A stretch of 22,927 nucleotides of DNA from SbD1 sp039679945. Its GTDB lineage: Bacteria; Desulfobacterota; Syntrophobacteria; Syntrophobacterales; Syntrophobacteraceae. Below, piece after piece: positions 6,441 through 13,095 of the stretch. Each line of letters begins with the position of its first letter. The first letter of the stretch is position 1. The notes under the pieces were generated by a model. The model saw only the letters and a program-made list of their open reading frames with translations, had not been told where the DNA came from and did not search any database. Position numbers and translations under genes: made by a program. The stretch is taken from the NCBI GenBank assembly GCA_039679945.1, contig JBDKTY010000207.1:1-22927 (forward strand). Reading direction: 5' to 3'.

Positions 6441-7418
6441 TTAGTTCCCACTCGTAGCGGAAGGTATCACTTTCTCCCTGGCCCACAAACCATGTATCTT
6501 CGGCCAGTCTCCGACAATCCCGTTAGCCATGTACCGAATAACCACAATTACCAGAATACCGAACGCCATCGCATGGGCATTGCTTACCCACTTGGGGGCC
6601 ATGCCGAAGAAGGCGCTCCGGAACAGTTCCTGGAGCAGAACCATGATAAAAGCGCCCACGGGCGGTCCCCATATCAACCCGGCGCCTCCGAGGATGGCGA
6701 CGAGGATGGCCATGATGGAAATGTAGTAGAGCGAGAATACGACGTCGGGATCGATGAACCCCATGTAGTTCATGTAGAAAGCTCCGGCCAGGCCCGTGAA
6801 AAAGGAACTGACCAGCAGCGAGTAGGTCTTATAGCGAAAGGAACTGATGCCCAGGGCTTCCGCGGCGTCCTGGTCCTCGCGGATGGCCACGAAATAGAAG
6901 CCCCATTTCGATTTCATGATCTTATAAATGGTAAAGACGCAGAGTCCGGCCAGGCCGAGCGCCAGAAAATAATAGGGGACCTTGGACCGGAACGTCTGGA
7001 TGGTGAGGATGCCCATCATGCCTTCCGTGAAACTGGTCCATGACTTGGCCACCAGGCGCAGTATCTCGGCGATGGCGAGGGTTGCGAGGTTGAAATAAGA
7101 CCCGCGCAGCCGGAAACAGATTGACCCCATCAGGAACCCGAAAACCATGGCCACCGGTCCGCCCAGGAGCATTCCCCACCATGCGGAAATCCCCAGTTGA
7201 GTGGTGCATATTCCGGCGGTGTAAGCCCCCACTCCGAAGAATATGGCATGGCCGAAAGATATCTGTCCCGTGTAGCCCGCCAGCAGGTTCCACGAGGAAC
7301 CGATTACGACCCACATCAATGCTATTATAAATATGTGGCGATAATAGTCGGATCCGACCATGAGCGGAAACAGCACGAGTAAGGCTATCGCCGCGATGAT
7401 TGCATATTTCGATTTCAT
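6441..7418 (-). CDS. livM: branched-chain amino acid ABC transporter permease LivM
   Basis: The 325-residue inner-membrane permease has about eight to ten hydrophobic segments, starting with IIAAIALLVLFPLMV. It carries the family hallmark AGYTGQISFGHAIFFGVGAY near residues 48-67. A cytoplasmic coupling-helix-like AIREDQDAAEALGI lies near residue 180. It should pair with LivH to form the channel. ATG 7418 follows the livH stop by 12 nt. It ends 3 nt before livG, so the permease and ATPase genes form one tight unit. Length is typical for non-enteric LivM. Confidence 0.93.
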   Translation of the reverse strand: MKSKYAIIAAIALLVLFPLMVGSDYYRHIFIIALMWVVIGSSWNLLAGYTGQISFGHAIFFGVGAYTAGICTTQLGISAWWGMLLGGPVAMVFGFLMGSICFRLRGSYFNLATLAIAEILRLVAKSWTSFTEGMMGILTIQTFRSKVPYYFLALGLAGLCVFTIYKIMKSKWGFYFVAIREDQDAAEALGISSFRYKTYSLLVSSFFTGLAGAFYMNYMGFIDPDVVFSLYYISIMAILVAILGGAGLIWGPPVGAFIMVLLQELFRSAFFGMAPKWVSNAHAMAFGILVIVVIRYMANGIVGDWPKIHGLWAREKVIPSATSGN

Positions 7419-7430
7419 CTTTTTCCCCTG

Positions 7431-8306
7431 TTACACCTTGGTGAGCGTCTTGAGCCCGCCGGGCATGAATACGAGAACCAGGACGAAAATCACCATGCCG
7501 AAGGCGTCCTTTAAGTCCATGGAAATATACGTGGCGCCGAGTGTCTCGGCGACTCCGAGCACCAAACCCCCCATGATGGCCCCCACCGTGCTGCCCATTC
7601 CCCCGAGGACGGTGATGACGAAGGCTTTAAGTGTGAATTGCCCCCCAACGTCGGGAAAGAGGTAGTAAATGGGCAGGAGCAGGGTGCCTCCCGCGGCGGC
7701 CATTGCCGCGCCGAGACCGTAGGTGAGTTGGGTGATCCATTCCGCGTTGATTCCCAGTATCATCGCCGCGTCCTTGTTTTGAGCCGTCGCGCGGACAGAT
7801 CTTCCCGTATCGGTTTTCAGGAGAAAAAAGAAAAGGCCAGTCGTGAGCAGTACGGCAAGGCCGAATGCCACAAACATCGGAACGTTCCAGGAAATATTGC
7901 CGATCATGAACGTTGCCGTGCTGTAGGAAGTTTTGACTGACTTGTAGTCGGAACGGAAGATAAACCGGATCGTTTCGGTCAGTACAATCCCGATGCCCAC
8001 GGTCATGAGTATCTGGTTCTGCGGGATTACCGAATCGATTTTGAGCAGGGGGTTGAGAAAGTATTTCTGGATCACCACGCCCAGCAGAAAGAGGCAGGGC
8101 ATGGCCACTAAGAGGGCGAAATAGGGATCGAGGTCAAAGAACTGGAAGAGTGCGAAGGTGATGTACATGGCAACCATCATCAACTGGCCATGAGCCAGGT
8201 TGATGATGCGCATGACACCCATTATGAGGGTCATTCCAAGCCCTATGAGGGCGTAGACGCCGCCGATGAGGATTCCCGCGACAAGCATCTGAATAAACAT
8301 TTCCAT
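7431..8306 (-). CDS. livH: branched-chain amino acid ABC transporter permease LivH
   Basis: The 291-residue permease has the LivH hallmarks GVYALIGLGMTLIMGVM and RIINLAHGQL near the N-terminus, then alternating hydrophobic segments and the conserved VLGGMGSTVGAIMGG stretch before the last helices. ATG 8306 has GGGAG 8 nt upstream. A longer in-frame ORF to 8351 would start within the terminator hairpin and is rejected. This is the first permease gene, 23 nt downstream of the T-run of an intrinsic terminator that separates it from livK. Its expression therefore probably depends on readthrough. Confidence 0.92.
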   Translation of the reverse strand: MEMFIQMLVAGILIGGVYALIGLGMTLIMGVMRIINLAHGQLMMVAMYITFALFQFFDLDPYFALLVAMPCLFLLGVVIQKYFLNPLLKIDSVIPQNQILMTVGIGIVLTETIRFIFRSDYKSVKTSYSTATFMIGNISWNVPMFVAFGLAVLLTTGLFFFLLKTDTGRSVRATAQNKDAAMILGINAEWITQLTYGLGAAMAAAGGTLLLPIYYLFPDVGGQFTLKAFVITVLGGMGSTVGAIMGGLVLGVAETLGATYISMDLKDAFGMVIFVLVLVFMPGGLKTLTKV

Positions 8307-8329
8307 CTGATAATCTCCCTTGCCTCCGG

Positions 8330-8370
8330 AAAAAAAGCGGAGGGACAGCAAAAATTACCGCTGTCCCTCC
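8330..8370 (-). terminator. intrinsic terminator/attenuator between livK and livH
   Basis: A perfect 11-bp stem (GGAGGGACAGC 8339-8349 with 8360-8370) with a 10-nt loop is followed on the minus strand by GC and seven T residues (8336-8330). It starts 13 nt after the livK stop and ends 23 nt before livH. A partial terminator here would give more binding protein than permease, a common arrangement in binding-protein-dependent transporters. Confidence 0.8.
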
Positions 8371-8383
8371 AAGGTTAATGTAT

Positions 8384-9580
8384 TTACTTCCAGGCTTTTT
8401 CCCAGTCGATCGGATAGACGCAGGGCTTGGTTGCCGTATCCTTGGGCCAGACCAACTCAAGCTTTCCATCGATCCACTGGACGAGGTAGGTAGGGAGCTG
8501 GTTTTGGTTAGACATCTTTTCGTAGGACACGAACTTCACCGGACCGAAAACGGTCATCATGTCGGTCTTGCTGAGCGATTCGCGGACATCCTCGGTTGTA
8601 AGGGCTTTGGTGCGCTTAAGCGTATCAGCGATGACATAAGCCGACGCGTAACCCTCGGCGCCATGGTACTCGGTGTCCATGTTGTAGCGCTTTACGAACT
8701 TATCGTAATATTCCTGCGCTCCGGGGTAGGGGAGCGTCTGGTACCAAAGGGTAGCGGAGAAGACGGAATTCGCGGCCTTCCCGGCGTTCTGCGCGAACTC
8801 AGGCAGGGTGAAACCGGCACCGCCGCCAACGAAAAGCTTGGGCGTGACCTTGAGTTCCATCGACTGGTTCATGAGAAGGGAGGCGTCCATCAGGTAGGAA
8901 ATCATGTAGACCAGGTCGGGGTTGGCCTGCTTTATTTTGACCAGCAGCGGCTTGAAATCCACGCCGCCGCTCTGGTAGCCCTCGGACATGACCACCTTGA
9001 CATTGAGCCGCTTGCAGGTTTCCAGAAAGACTTTTGACTGCGAGGATCCGAAATTGGTGTTTTCATAAAGGATAGCGGCGGTCTGCGGTTTTACCACTTC
9101 GCTGAGATATGACTCAAGCGCCTTGGGATAATCACCCACCGGCTGGTTGAGGCGGAAGACATAGTCCCATTTCATTTCGGTGATTTTGTTGTCGGAACCG
9201 GTGCTGACGAGGAAGGGTATCCGGCTCTGCTGAGCGACGCCGGCGATCGCGAAAGTCTCGGAACTGCCGTAGCCGCCTCCGAGCATGACCACTTTGTCCT
9301 TGGTAATGAGTTTCTCGGCGGCGGCGCGCGCTACGTCCGGCCGGCCGGTGTCGTCTTCGAAAACGAACTCAATCTTCTTGCCGTTTGCCCCCCCGGCTGC
9401 ATTGATCTCTTCAAGCGCCATTTCGAAAGATTTCTTCTCGATTTCGCCGAATTTGGCTTTTTCACCGGTGGTCGGCAGGATGATGCCCACTTTGATCGAA
9501 TCCTGGGCAAGTACTAGGGAGGGTATGATTATCGATAGAGCAAAACCAAAGGCGAAAACATATTTCCAAGCATTCTTCAT
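8384..9580 (-). CDS. livK: Liv-type periplasmic substrate-binding protein
   Basis: A 398-residue binding protein of the Leu/Ile/Val-binding (periplasmic binding fold type I) family. Residues 1-26 are a signal peptide with hydrophobic core VFAFGFALSIIIPSLVL and likely cleavage at LAQ-DSI. The mature start, IKVGIILPTTGEKAKFGE, is typical of the family, as are FVFEDDTGRPDVARAAAEKLI and the VMLGGGYGSS ligand loop. It would capture the ligand in the periplasm and deliver it to LivHM. ATG 9580 has GGAGGG 7 nt upstream. First gene of the operon, with a roughly 130-nt leader and a terminator immediately after it. Ligand identity cannot be read from sequence; the symbol reflects family and operon position only. 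Confidence 0.9.
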   Translation of the reverse strand: MKNAWKYVFAFGFALSIIIPSLVLAQDSIKVGIILPTTGEKAKFGEIEKKSFEMALEEINAAGGANGKKIEFVFEDDTGRPDVARAAAEKLITKDKVVMLGGGYGSSETFAIAGVAQQSRIPFLVSTGSDNKITEMKWDYVFRLNQPVGDYPKALESYLSEVVKPQTAAILYENTNFGSSQSKVFLETCKRLNVKVVMSEGYQSGGVDFKPLLVKIKQANPDLVYMISYLMDASLLMNQSMELKVTPKLFVGGGAGFTLPEFAQNAGKAANSVFSATLWYQTLPYPGAQEYYDKFVKRYNMDTEYHGAEGYASAYVIADTLKRTKALTTEDVRESLSKTDMMTVFGPVKFVSYEKMSNQNQLPTYLVQWIDGKLELVWPKDTATKPCVYPIDWEKAWK

Positions 9581-9720
9581 AGATTTTCCCTCCAGGAAAG
9601 TAAGTAAAACTGTAGAATGGGGGCCCATTCCCCAAAGAAAATCAGATTATGCTTCACGCAAAGAGAAGGAGAAAATGGGGAAAACGGAGTTGTTTAGCTG
9701 ACTACTACATCGGTCAGGAT

Positions 9721-9745
9721 ATTATACACATGGCGTTTAAGTCAA
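9721..9745 (-). promoter_or_regulatory. candidate liv operon promoter
   Basis: On the minus strand TTGACT (9745-9740) is followed by a perfect TATAAT (9726-9721), but the spacer is only 13 bp; the overlapping TAATAT gives 15. The -10 looks real, while the -35 is doubtful, which would suit an activated promoter. The leader to livK ATG would be about 135 nt, with no gene in it. Confidence 0.4.
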
Positions 9746-9987
9746 GATGATTGATGCCGGCACGCCTTGGCCGGCCTCTATTTTTTCAGGTGCACAGCCG
9801 ACTTATGACCCATTGCGCGCAAAAGATAGGATGGGCCTATCATTTTAGCCGGAACGATAAGGATTACCGATTTGATTTTTGGACCGCCGCAGCGTAGGCT
9901 CTGCAAGGATTTCCGGGCTTCATCCACATTTCCTGGCTAGGGTTGGAATCTATCGGCCCTGACAAATCAAGCGAAAATACGTACGCA
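9746..9987. other. divergent intergenic region, no gene seen
   Basis: The segment lies between the liv promoter and the plus-strand MauE/DoxX-like gene. It holds a GCCGGC...GCCGGC inverted repeat (9756-9775) followed by CTCTATTTTTT on the plus strand, and a short GATAGG/CCTATC hairpin at 9825-9841. Neither has an upstream gene to terminate. No open frame resembles a protein. Confidence 0.4.
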
Positions 9988-10452
9988 ATGCTAAATATCA
10001 TTATGCATTCCCCCTGGCCCTACCGCCTGCTGCGGCTCAGCATCGGGTTGCTGTTCATCTGGACGGGCGCCGTCAAGCTGATGAACCCCAATAAATTCGC
10101 CATCGCCATAGCCAACTACGAAATCCTGCCTGATCCTCTGATCATTCCGGCGGCTCTGGGCATTCCGGCCCTTGAACTTCTCGCCGGAATCGGCCTGCTC
10201 TTTGATATTGTCCTGGGGTTCGGGCTCACTTTCGGACTGCTCGTGCTTTTCCTCGGAGTGCTTGCTACCGCCATGCTCAGAGGCATGGATATAGACTGCG
10301 GGTGTTTTTCCGCGGATGAGATCAGGGAGCGCGGCAGTCTCCAGGCTACCTTCGTGAGGGATATCGTGCTCACGGCAAGTGTGCTTTTTCTTTTCTATTG
10401 CAGGCAGTTAAAGGCGGGATCGATAAAACCAATTCTTTGGAGGAGGGGTTAA
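9988..10452 (+). CDS. MauE/DoxX-family redox-associated membrane protein
   Basis: A 154-residue inner-membrane protein with four hydrophobic segments: YRLLRLSIGLLFIWTGAVKL, then LIIPAALGIPALELLAGIG, then LTFGLLVLFLGVLATAML, and a last VRDIVLTASVLFLFY. After the third segment is the CxC motif DIDCGCF, found in MauE/DoxX-type proteins that support thiol-disulfide or electron-transfer chemistry in the envelope. The start is uncertain: ATG 9988 is used, while TTG 9943 (with AGGG before it) and ATG 10003 are alternatives. Its stop is 1 nt before the GTG of the exported rhodanese, so the two are coupled and likely act together in periplasmic sulfur or thiol redox. The exact reaction is unknown. Confidence 0.8.
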   Translation: MLNIIMHSPWPYRLLRLSIGLLFIWTGAVKLMNPNKFAIAIANYEILPDPLIIPAALGIPALELLAGIGLLFDIVLGFGLTFGLLVLFLGVLATAMLRGMDIDCGCFSADEIRERGSLQATFVRDIVLTASVLFLFYCRQLKAGSIKPILWRRG

Positions 10453-10453
10453 A

Positions 10454-10969
10454 GTGAAGCAGCGGAAGAATTTGTTCGTACTCGTAGTCGCGTTGTCCTT
10501 CATTCTCGGTTGCTGTGGTGCATCCCATGCTCTCGAATGGGGAAAAAGCGAACTCGAAACAGAGAAGCTGGCCGTCAATTTTCACAATGAGGTAGTGAAG
10601 GGCGGGTATAAGATCGTAACGGTAGAGCAGTTGAAGGCTATACTGGACAAGGGCGGAGCGATTCTCGTGGTGGACACGATGCCCTTCGCCGACAGCTTCC
10701 AGAAACAGCACATTCCGGGGGCCGTCAACATGGAGTTTCCCATGGAGGAAATGGCTCAGATCGCCCCCGAGAAAGCCGCCGCGCTGGAAAAGCTCCTTGG
10801 ACCGGACAAGAACAAACCGGTGGTTTTCTATTGCGGATTTACCAAGTGCGCGCGCAGCCATAATGCCGCCATGTGGGCCATCAAACTCGGGTACAAGGAT
10901 GTTTCCCGGTGTCCGGGCGGGATCAAGGGATGGATGGACGCCTCGTACCCGACGGAAAAGGCAAAATAG
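10454..10969 (+). CDS. exported rhodanese-domain protein
   Basis: The 171-residue protein starts at GTG 10454, set by AGGAGGGG at 10441-10448. Residues 1-26 form an export signal: basic start, hydrophobic LFVLVVALSFIL, then either a lipobox ILGC (Cys20) or a signal-peptidase-I-like SHA-LE site. Residues 55-165 are a rhodanese-like domain with VVDTMPFADSFQKQHIPGAVN and the active loop FYCGFTKCARS. Cys127 is the expected sulfur-carrying nucleophile; Cys132 adds a second thiol, and the loop to Arg134 is longer than in classical rhodanese. The domain would carry persulfide or transfer sulfur in the envelope. Coupled to the MauE/DoxX-like gene, and followed by a strong terminator. Confidence 0.87.
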   Translation: MKQRKNLFVLVVALSFILGCCGASHALEWGKSELETEKLAVNFHNEVVKGGYKIVTVEQLKAILDKGGAILVVDTMPFADSFQKQHIPGAVNMEFPMEEMAQIAPEKAAALEKLLGPDKNKPVVFYCGFTKCARSHNAAMWAIKLGYKDVSRCPGGIKGWMDASYPTEKAK

Positions 10970-10975
10970 CTCGAG

Positions 10976-10992
10976 TCCGGCTTTCGCCGGGA
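10976..10992. repeat. short interspersed palindrome (CCGGCTTTCGCCGG type)
   Basis: TCCGGC (10976-10981) and GCCGGG (10986-10991) form a hairpin around TTTC, followed by ATGACC. On the minus strand it reads as the chance peptide VIPAKAG, the well-known signature of a palindromic repeat often mis-annotated as coding. It starts 6 nt after the rhodanese stop. A related palindrome is at 12983-13002. Confidence 0.65.
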
Positions 10993-11053
10993 TGACCGAC
11001 CGCGCGTGGAACACGCAAGCGGCGAGTTTTGGCTTTGGGATATTGTGTATGCA

Positions 11054-11094
11054 AAGAGGGGAGCGCCAGTTGACGGCGGCTCCCCTCTTGTTTT
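11054..11094 (+). terminator. intrinsic terminator of MauE/rhodanese operon
   Basis: AAGAGGGGAGC (11054-11064) pairs perfectly with GCTCCCCTCTT (11079-11089), with an inner GCC/GGC extension, followed by GTTTT. It lies 84 nt after the rhodanese stop. Confidence 0.75.
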
Positions 11095-11209
11095 ACCTGT
11101 ACTTTAAAGCGAAAGTGTTTGCTCCGCGAGTTCGCCCTTCGAAACCTTTCGGCGGACAGCTCTTCTGAAGGCGATGGTTGTCGCTCTATAATATCCTCTT
11201 GCGCTTCAC

Positions 11210-11232
11210 GCCCGGATAACAAGTATCCGGGC
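11210..11232. other. perfect 9-bp hairpin in 11095-11392 intergenic region
   Basis: GCCCGGATA (11210-11218) pairs with TATCCGGGC (11224-11232) with a 5-nt loop and no adjacent T-run. It lies between the converging rhodanese and CoA-transferase genes and may help end the minus-strand transcript. The rest of 11095-11392 holds only the palindrome at 11273-11307 and no convincing gene. Confidence 0.4.
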
Positions 11233-11272
11233 TGCGCGCCATTCACTCATCGACTCATGGAGATAACCTTCC

Positions 11273-11307
11273 CCCGTTCGAGCTTGAGGTATCGGAGCAT
11301 GAACGGG
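11273..11307. repeat. REP-like palindrome, copy 2
   Basis: The outer arms CCCGTTC (11273-11279) and GAACGGG (11301-11307) are identical to copy 1 at 47-81, the length is also 35 bp and the core TGAGGTATCG is shared. Both copies are followed by a (T/C)CAAT sequence. It lies 85 bp past the stop of the minus-strand CoA-transferase. Confidence 0.65.
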
Positions 11308-11392
11308 CCAATCGGTGCCGCCTATTCCCCGCCACGCGGATGCGGGGTTCACTTCGCCCGGCGCGAACGGGGTTTGGCGGAGCTATCCCTTC

Positions 11393-12907
11393 CTAGACCG
11401 AAGCGATCTGCTCGTAGTCGAGGTCCGGGAGCATGGCTCCCGTCTCTATCAAATTCTGATGCAGATCGAAGCATGTATTCAGGTTGTGCCTGATGTGGCC
11501 GGTTCGCGAACTCTCGACATACTTCCACAGGTACTCGCGATAGGCCGGATGGGCACAGTTGTTGATGATCTTCTCGGCGCGCTGCATGGGCCCCAAGCCG
11601 CGCAGGTCGGCCAGTCCCTGATCGGTTACGACTATCTGGACCGAATGTTCATTATTGTCTATGTGCGGGCACATGGGAACAATGGACGAAATCTTTCCAC
11701 CCTTGGCCACGGAAGGACACATGAAAATCGATATGTAGGCATTCCGGGTGAACTCGCCGCTTCCTCCGATGCCGTTCATGATGTTGGTCCCGAACAGATG
11801 GGATGAGTTGACGTTTCCGTAAATATCGACTTCCAGCGCCGTGTTGATCGAAATAACGCCGAGCCTTCGGATGACCCCGGGATGGTTGGAGAGTTCCTGC
11901 GGGCGCAGGACAATCCGGGGGGCGAAAAAATCCATGTTTTCATATATGCGCTGCAGGAATTCTGGCGTGAGCGTGAGGCTCGTCGTGCTCGCCCCCGTCA
12001 GTCTCCCGGAAAGCATGAGTTCGACGAGGGAGTCCTGGAAAACCTCGGTGAACATCGCAAAGGGTGGGATATACGGGTTTCTCGCGAGCGCCGCCATGAC
12101 TCCGTTGCCGACGTTGCCCACCCCGGCCTGAAGCGGCAGGAAATCTTTCGGAATCCGGCCGGCAAGCATCTCGTCGAGCAGGAATCTGACCACGTGCTCC
12201 GCGATCCTGTCGCTGCGCATGTCCCCTTCGGCGAATTTGGGCACCTTGTCCGGTTCCTCGTTCTCGATAACCGCGATGACCTTTCGCGGATCCACAACCG
12301 CGTACGGATAACCGAGCTTTGTCAGGGGATCATGGAACGGAACCGGAAAGCGATGCGGCGGTGGCGGCAGCATGAAAATATCCGTCATCTCCCGCAACCG
12401 TTTCGAATGGTAATGGTTCACCTCGATAATCACGTGGTCCGCGTATTTGAGGTATGCCGGAGATGCCCCGATCGAGGAGGTCAGGTACACCCGCCCGTCT
12501 TCCTTTATTTCGGTGGCCTCGACGACGGCGAAATCGATATTCCCCTGGAATCCGGCAAGCACCGTCTGAGGAAGATGCGACAGGTGCATGTCCACATATT
12601 CGACTTCCTGGCTGTTAATCTGCGCCCTCAGCTTGGGACCGCTCTGGTAGGGAGCGCGATAGGACATTGCATTCTGCAGAGCGAGCGGTTCATCGATGCT
12701 CGCGCCGCTGGATGCACCGGTGAGAACGCGGACCTTGAACGGCTCTCCCCGTTCATGCAGGACACGGGCGCGTTCGGCGATCGCTCTCGGCATTACCTTG
12801 GCCGCCCCGGAATTCGTAAATCCGCTGAACGCAACGGTGGCTCCGTGGAAAATATGGGAAACGGCCTCTTCCGGACTGATATTCGGGTACGACTTGACGA
12901 TGGACAT
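11393..12907 (-). CDS. acetyl-CoA hydrolase/succinyl-CoA:acetate CoA-transferase family (catalytic Glu present)
   Basis: The 504-residue protein matches the length and motifs of the AarC/Cat1 class I CoA-transferase family, which moves CoA between an acyl-CoA (often succinyl-CoA) and acetate through a glutamyl-CoA thioester. The expected catalytic glutamate is Glu288 in MFTEVFQDS (codon 12046-12044). Asn341 in PQELSN and the glycines of NGIGGSGEF (381-382) also align with known AarC residues (E294, N347, G388) at a constant offset of six. ATG 12907 has GGGGAG upstream. It lies downstream of a full-length paralog, 188 bp away, with a palindromic repeat and a hairpin between. The actual acid and acyl-CoA are not determined; hydrolase activity is possible but less likely. 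Confidence 0.9.
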   Translation of the reverse strand: MSIVKSYPNISPEEAVSHIFHGATVAFSGFTNSGAAKVMPRAIAERARVLHERGEPFKVRVLTGASSGASIDEPLALQNAMSYRAPYQSGPKLRAQINSQEVEYVDMHLSHLPQTVLAGFQGNIDFAVVEATEIKEDGRVYLTSSIGASPAYLKYADHVIIEVNHYHSKRLREMTDIFMLPPPPHRFPVPFHDPLTKLGYPYAVVDPRKVIAVIENEEPDKVPKFAEGDMRSDRIAEHVVRFLLDEMLAGRIPKDFLPLQAGVGNVGNGVMAALARNPYIPPFAMFTEVFQDSLVELMLSGRLTGASTTSLTLTPEFLQRIYENMDFFAPRIVLRPQELSNHPGVIRRLGVISINTALEVDIYGNVNSSHLFGTNIMNGIGGSGEFTRNAYISIFMCPSVAKGGKISSIVPMCPHIDNNEHSVQIVVTDQGLADLRGLGPMQRAEKIINNCAHPAYREYLWKYVESSRTGHIRHNLNTCFDLHQNLIETGAMLPDLDYEQIASV

Positions 12908-12925
12908 GGTATCTCCCCGGGCTCG

Positions 12926-12948
12926 ATGCGGTTAATGTTAAACCGCAT
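12926..12948. other. leader hairpin before second CoA-transferase gene
   Basis: ATGCGGTT (12926-12933) and AACCGCAT (12941-12948) form a perfect 8-bp stem with a 7-nt loop, 18 nt upstream of the start codon at 12907. It could affect ribosome access or be an operator. The function is not known. Confidence 0.4.
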
Positions 12949-12982
12949 GCTTGATCGCCCAATTGTCAGTGCCTCCGGCGCC

Positions 12983-13002
12983 ATTCCGGCGATGGCCGGA
13001 AT
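12983..13002. repeat. short interspersed palindrome between CoA-transferase genes
   Basis: ATTCCGGC (12983-12990) and GCCGGAAT (12995-13002) form an 8-bp stem with loop GATG, followed by CCGG. It resembles the repeat at 10976-10992; its minus-strand reading is RIPAIAGM. Such repeats between operon genes can stabilise upstream mRNA. Confidence 0.6.
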
Positions 13003-13095
13003 CCGGTTCTCCAGCCCCGGCCCCCACCCCGTAAATGGGACCGGGTCGTGCCGGGCGACGCCATCTGGACTTGTCAAAGATTATGCAAGTAAGCA

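Noticed and set aside
5757..7043. 428-codon plus-strand frame opposite livG and livM
   Set aside because: His/Asp/Gly-rich shadow of two clear ABC transporter genes.
9756..9786. GCCGGC hairpin followed by T6 as a plus-strand terminator
   Set aside because: The stem is only 6 bp, five bases separate it from the T-run, and no plus-strand gene precedes it.
10370..11014. Long minus-strand frame containing SVIPAKAG
   Set aside because: It is antisense to the rhodanese gene, and the peptide is the known translation artefact of a palindromic repeat.
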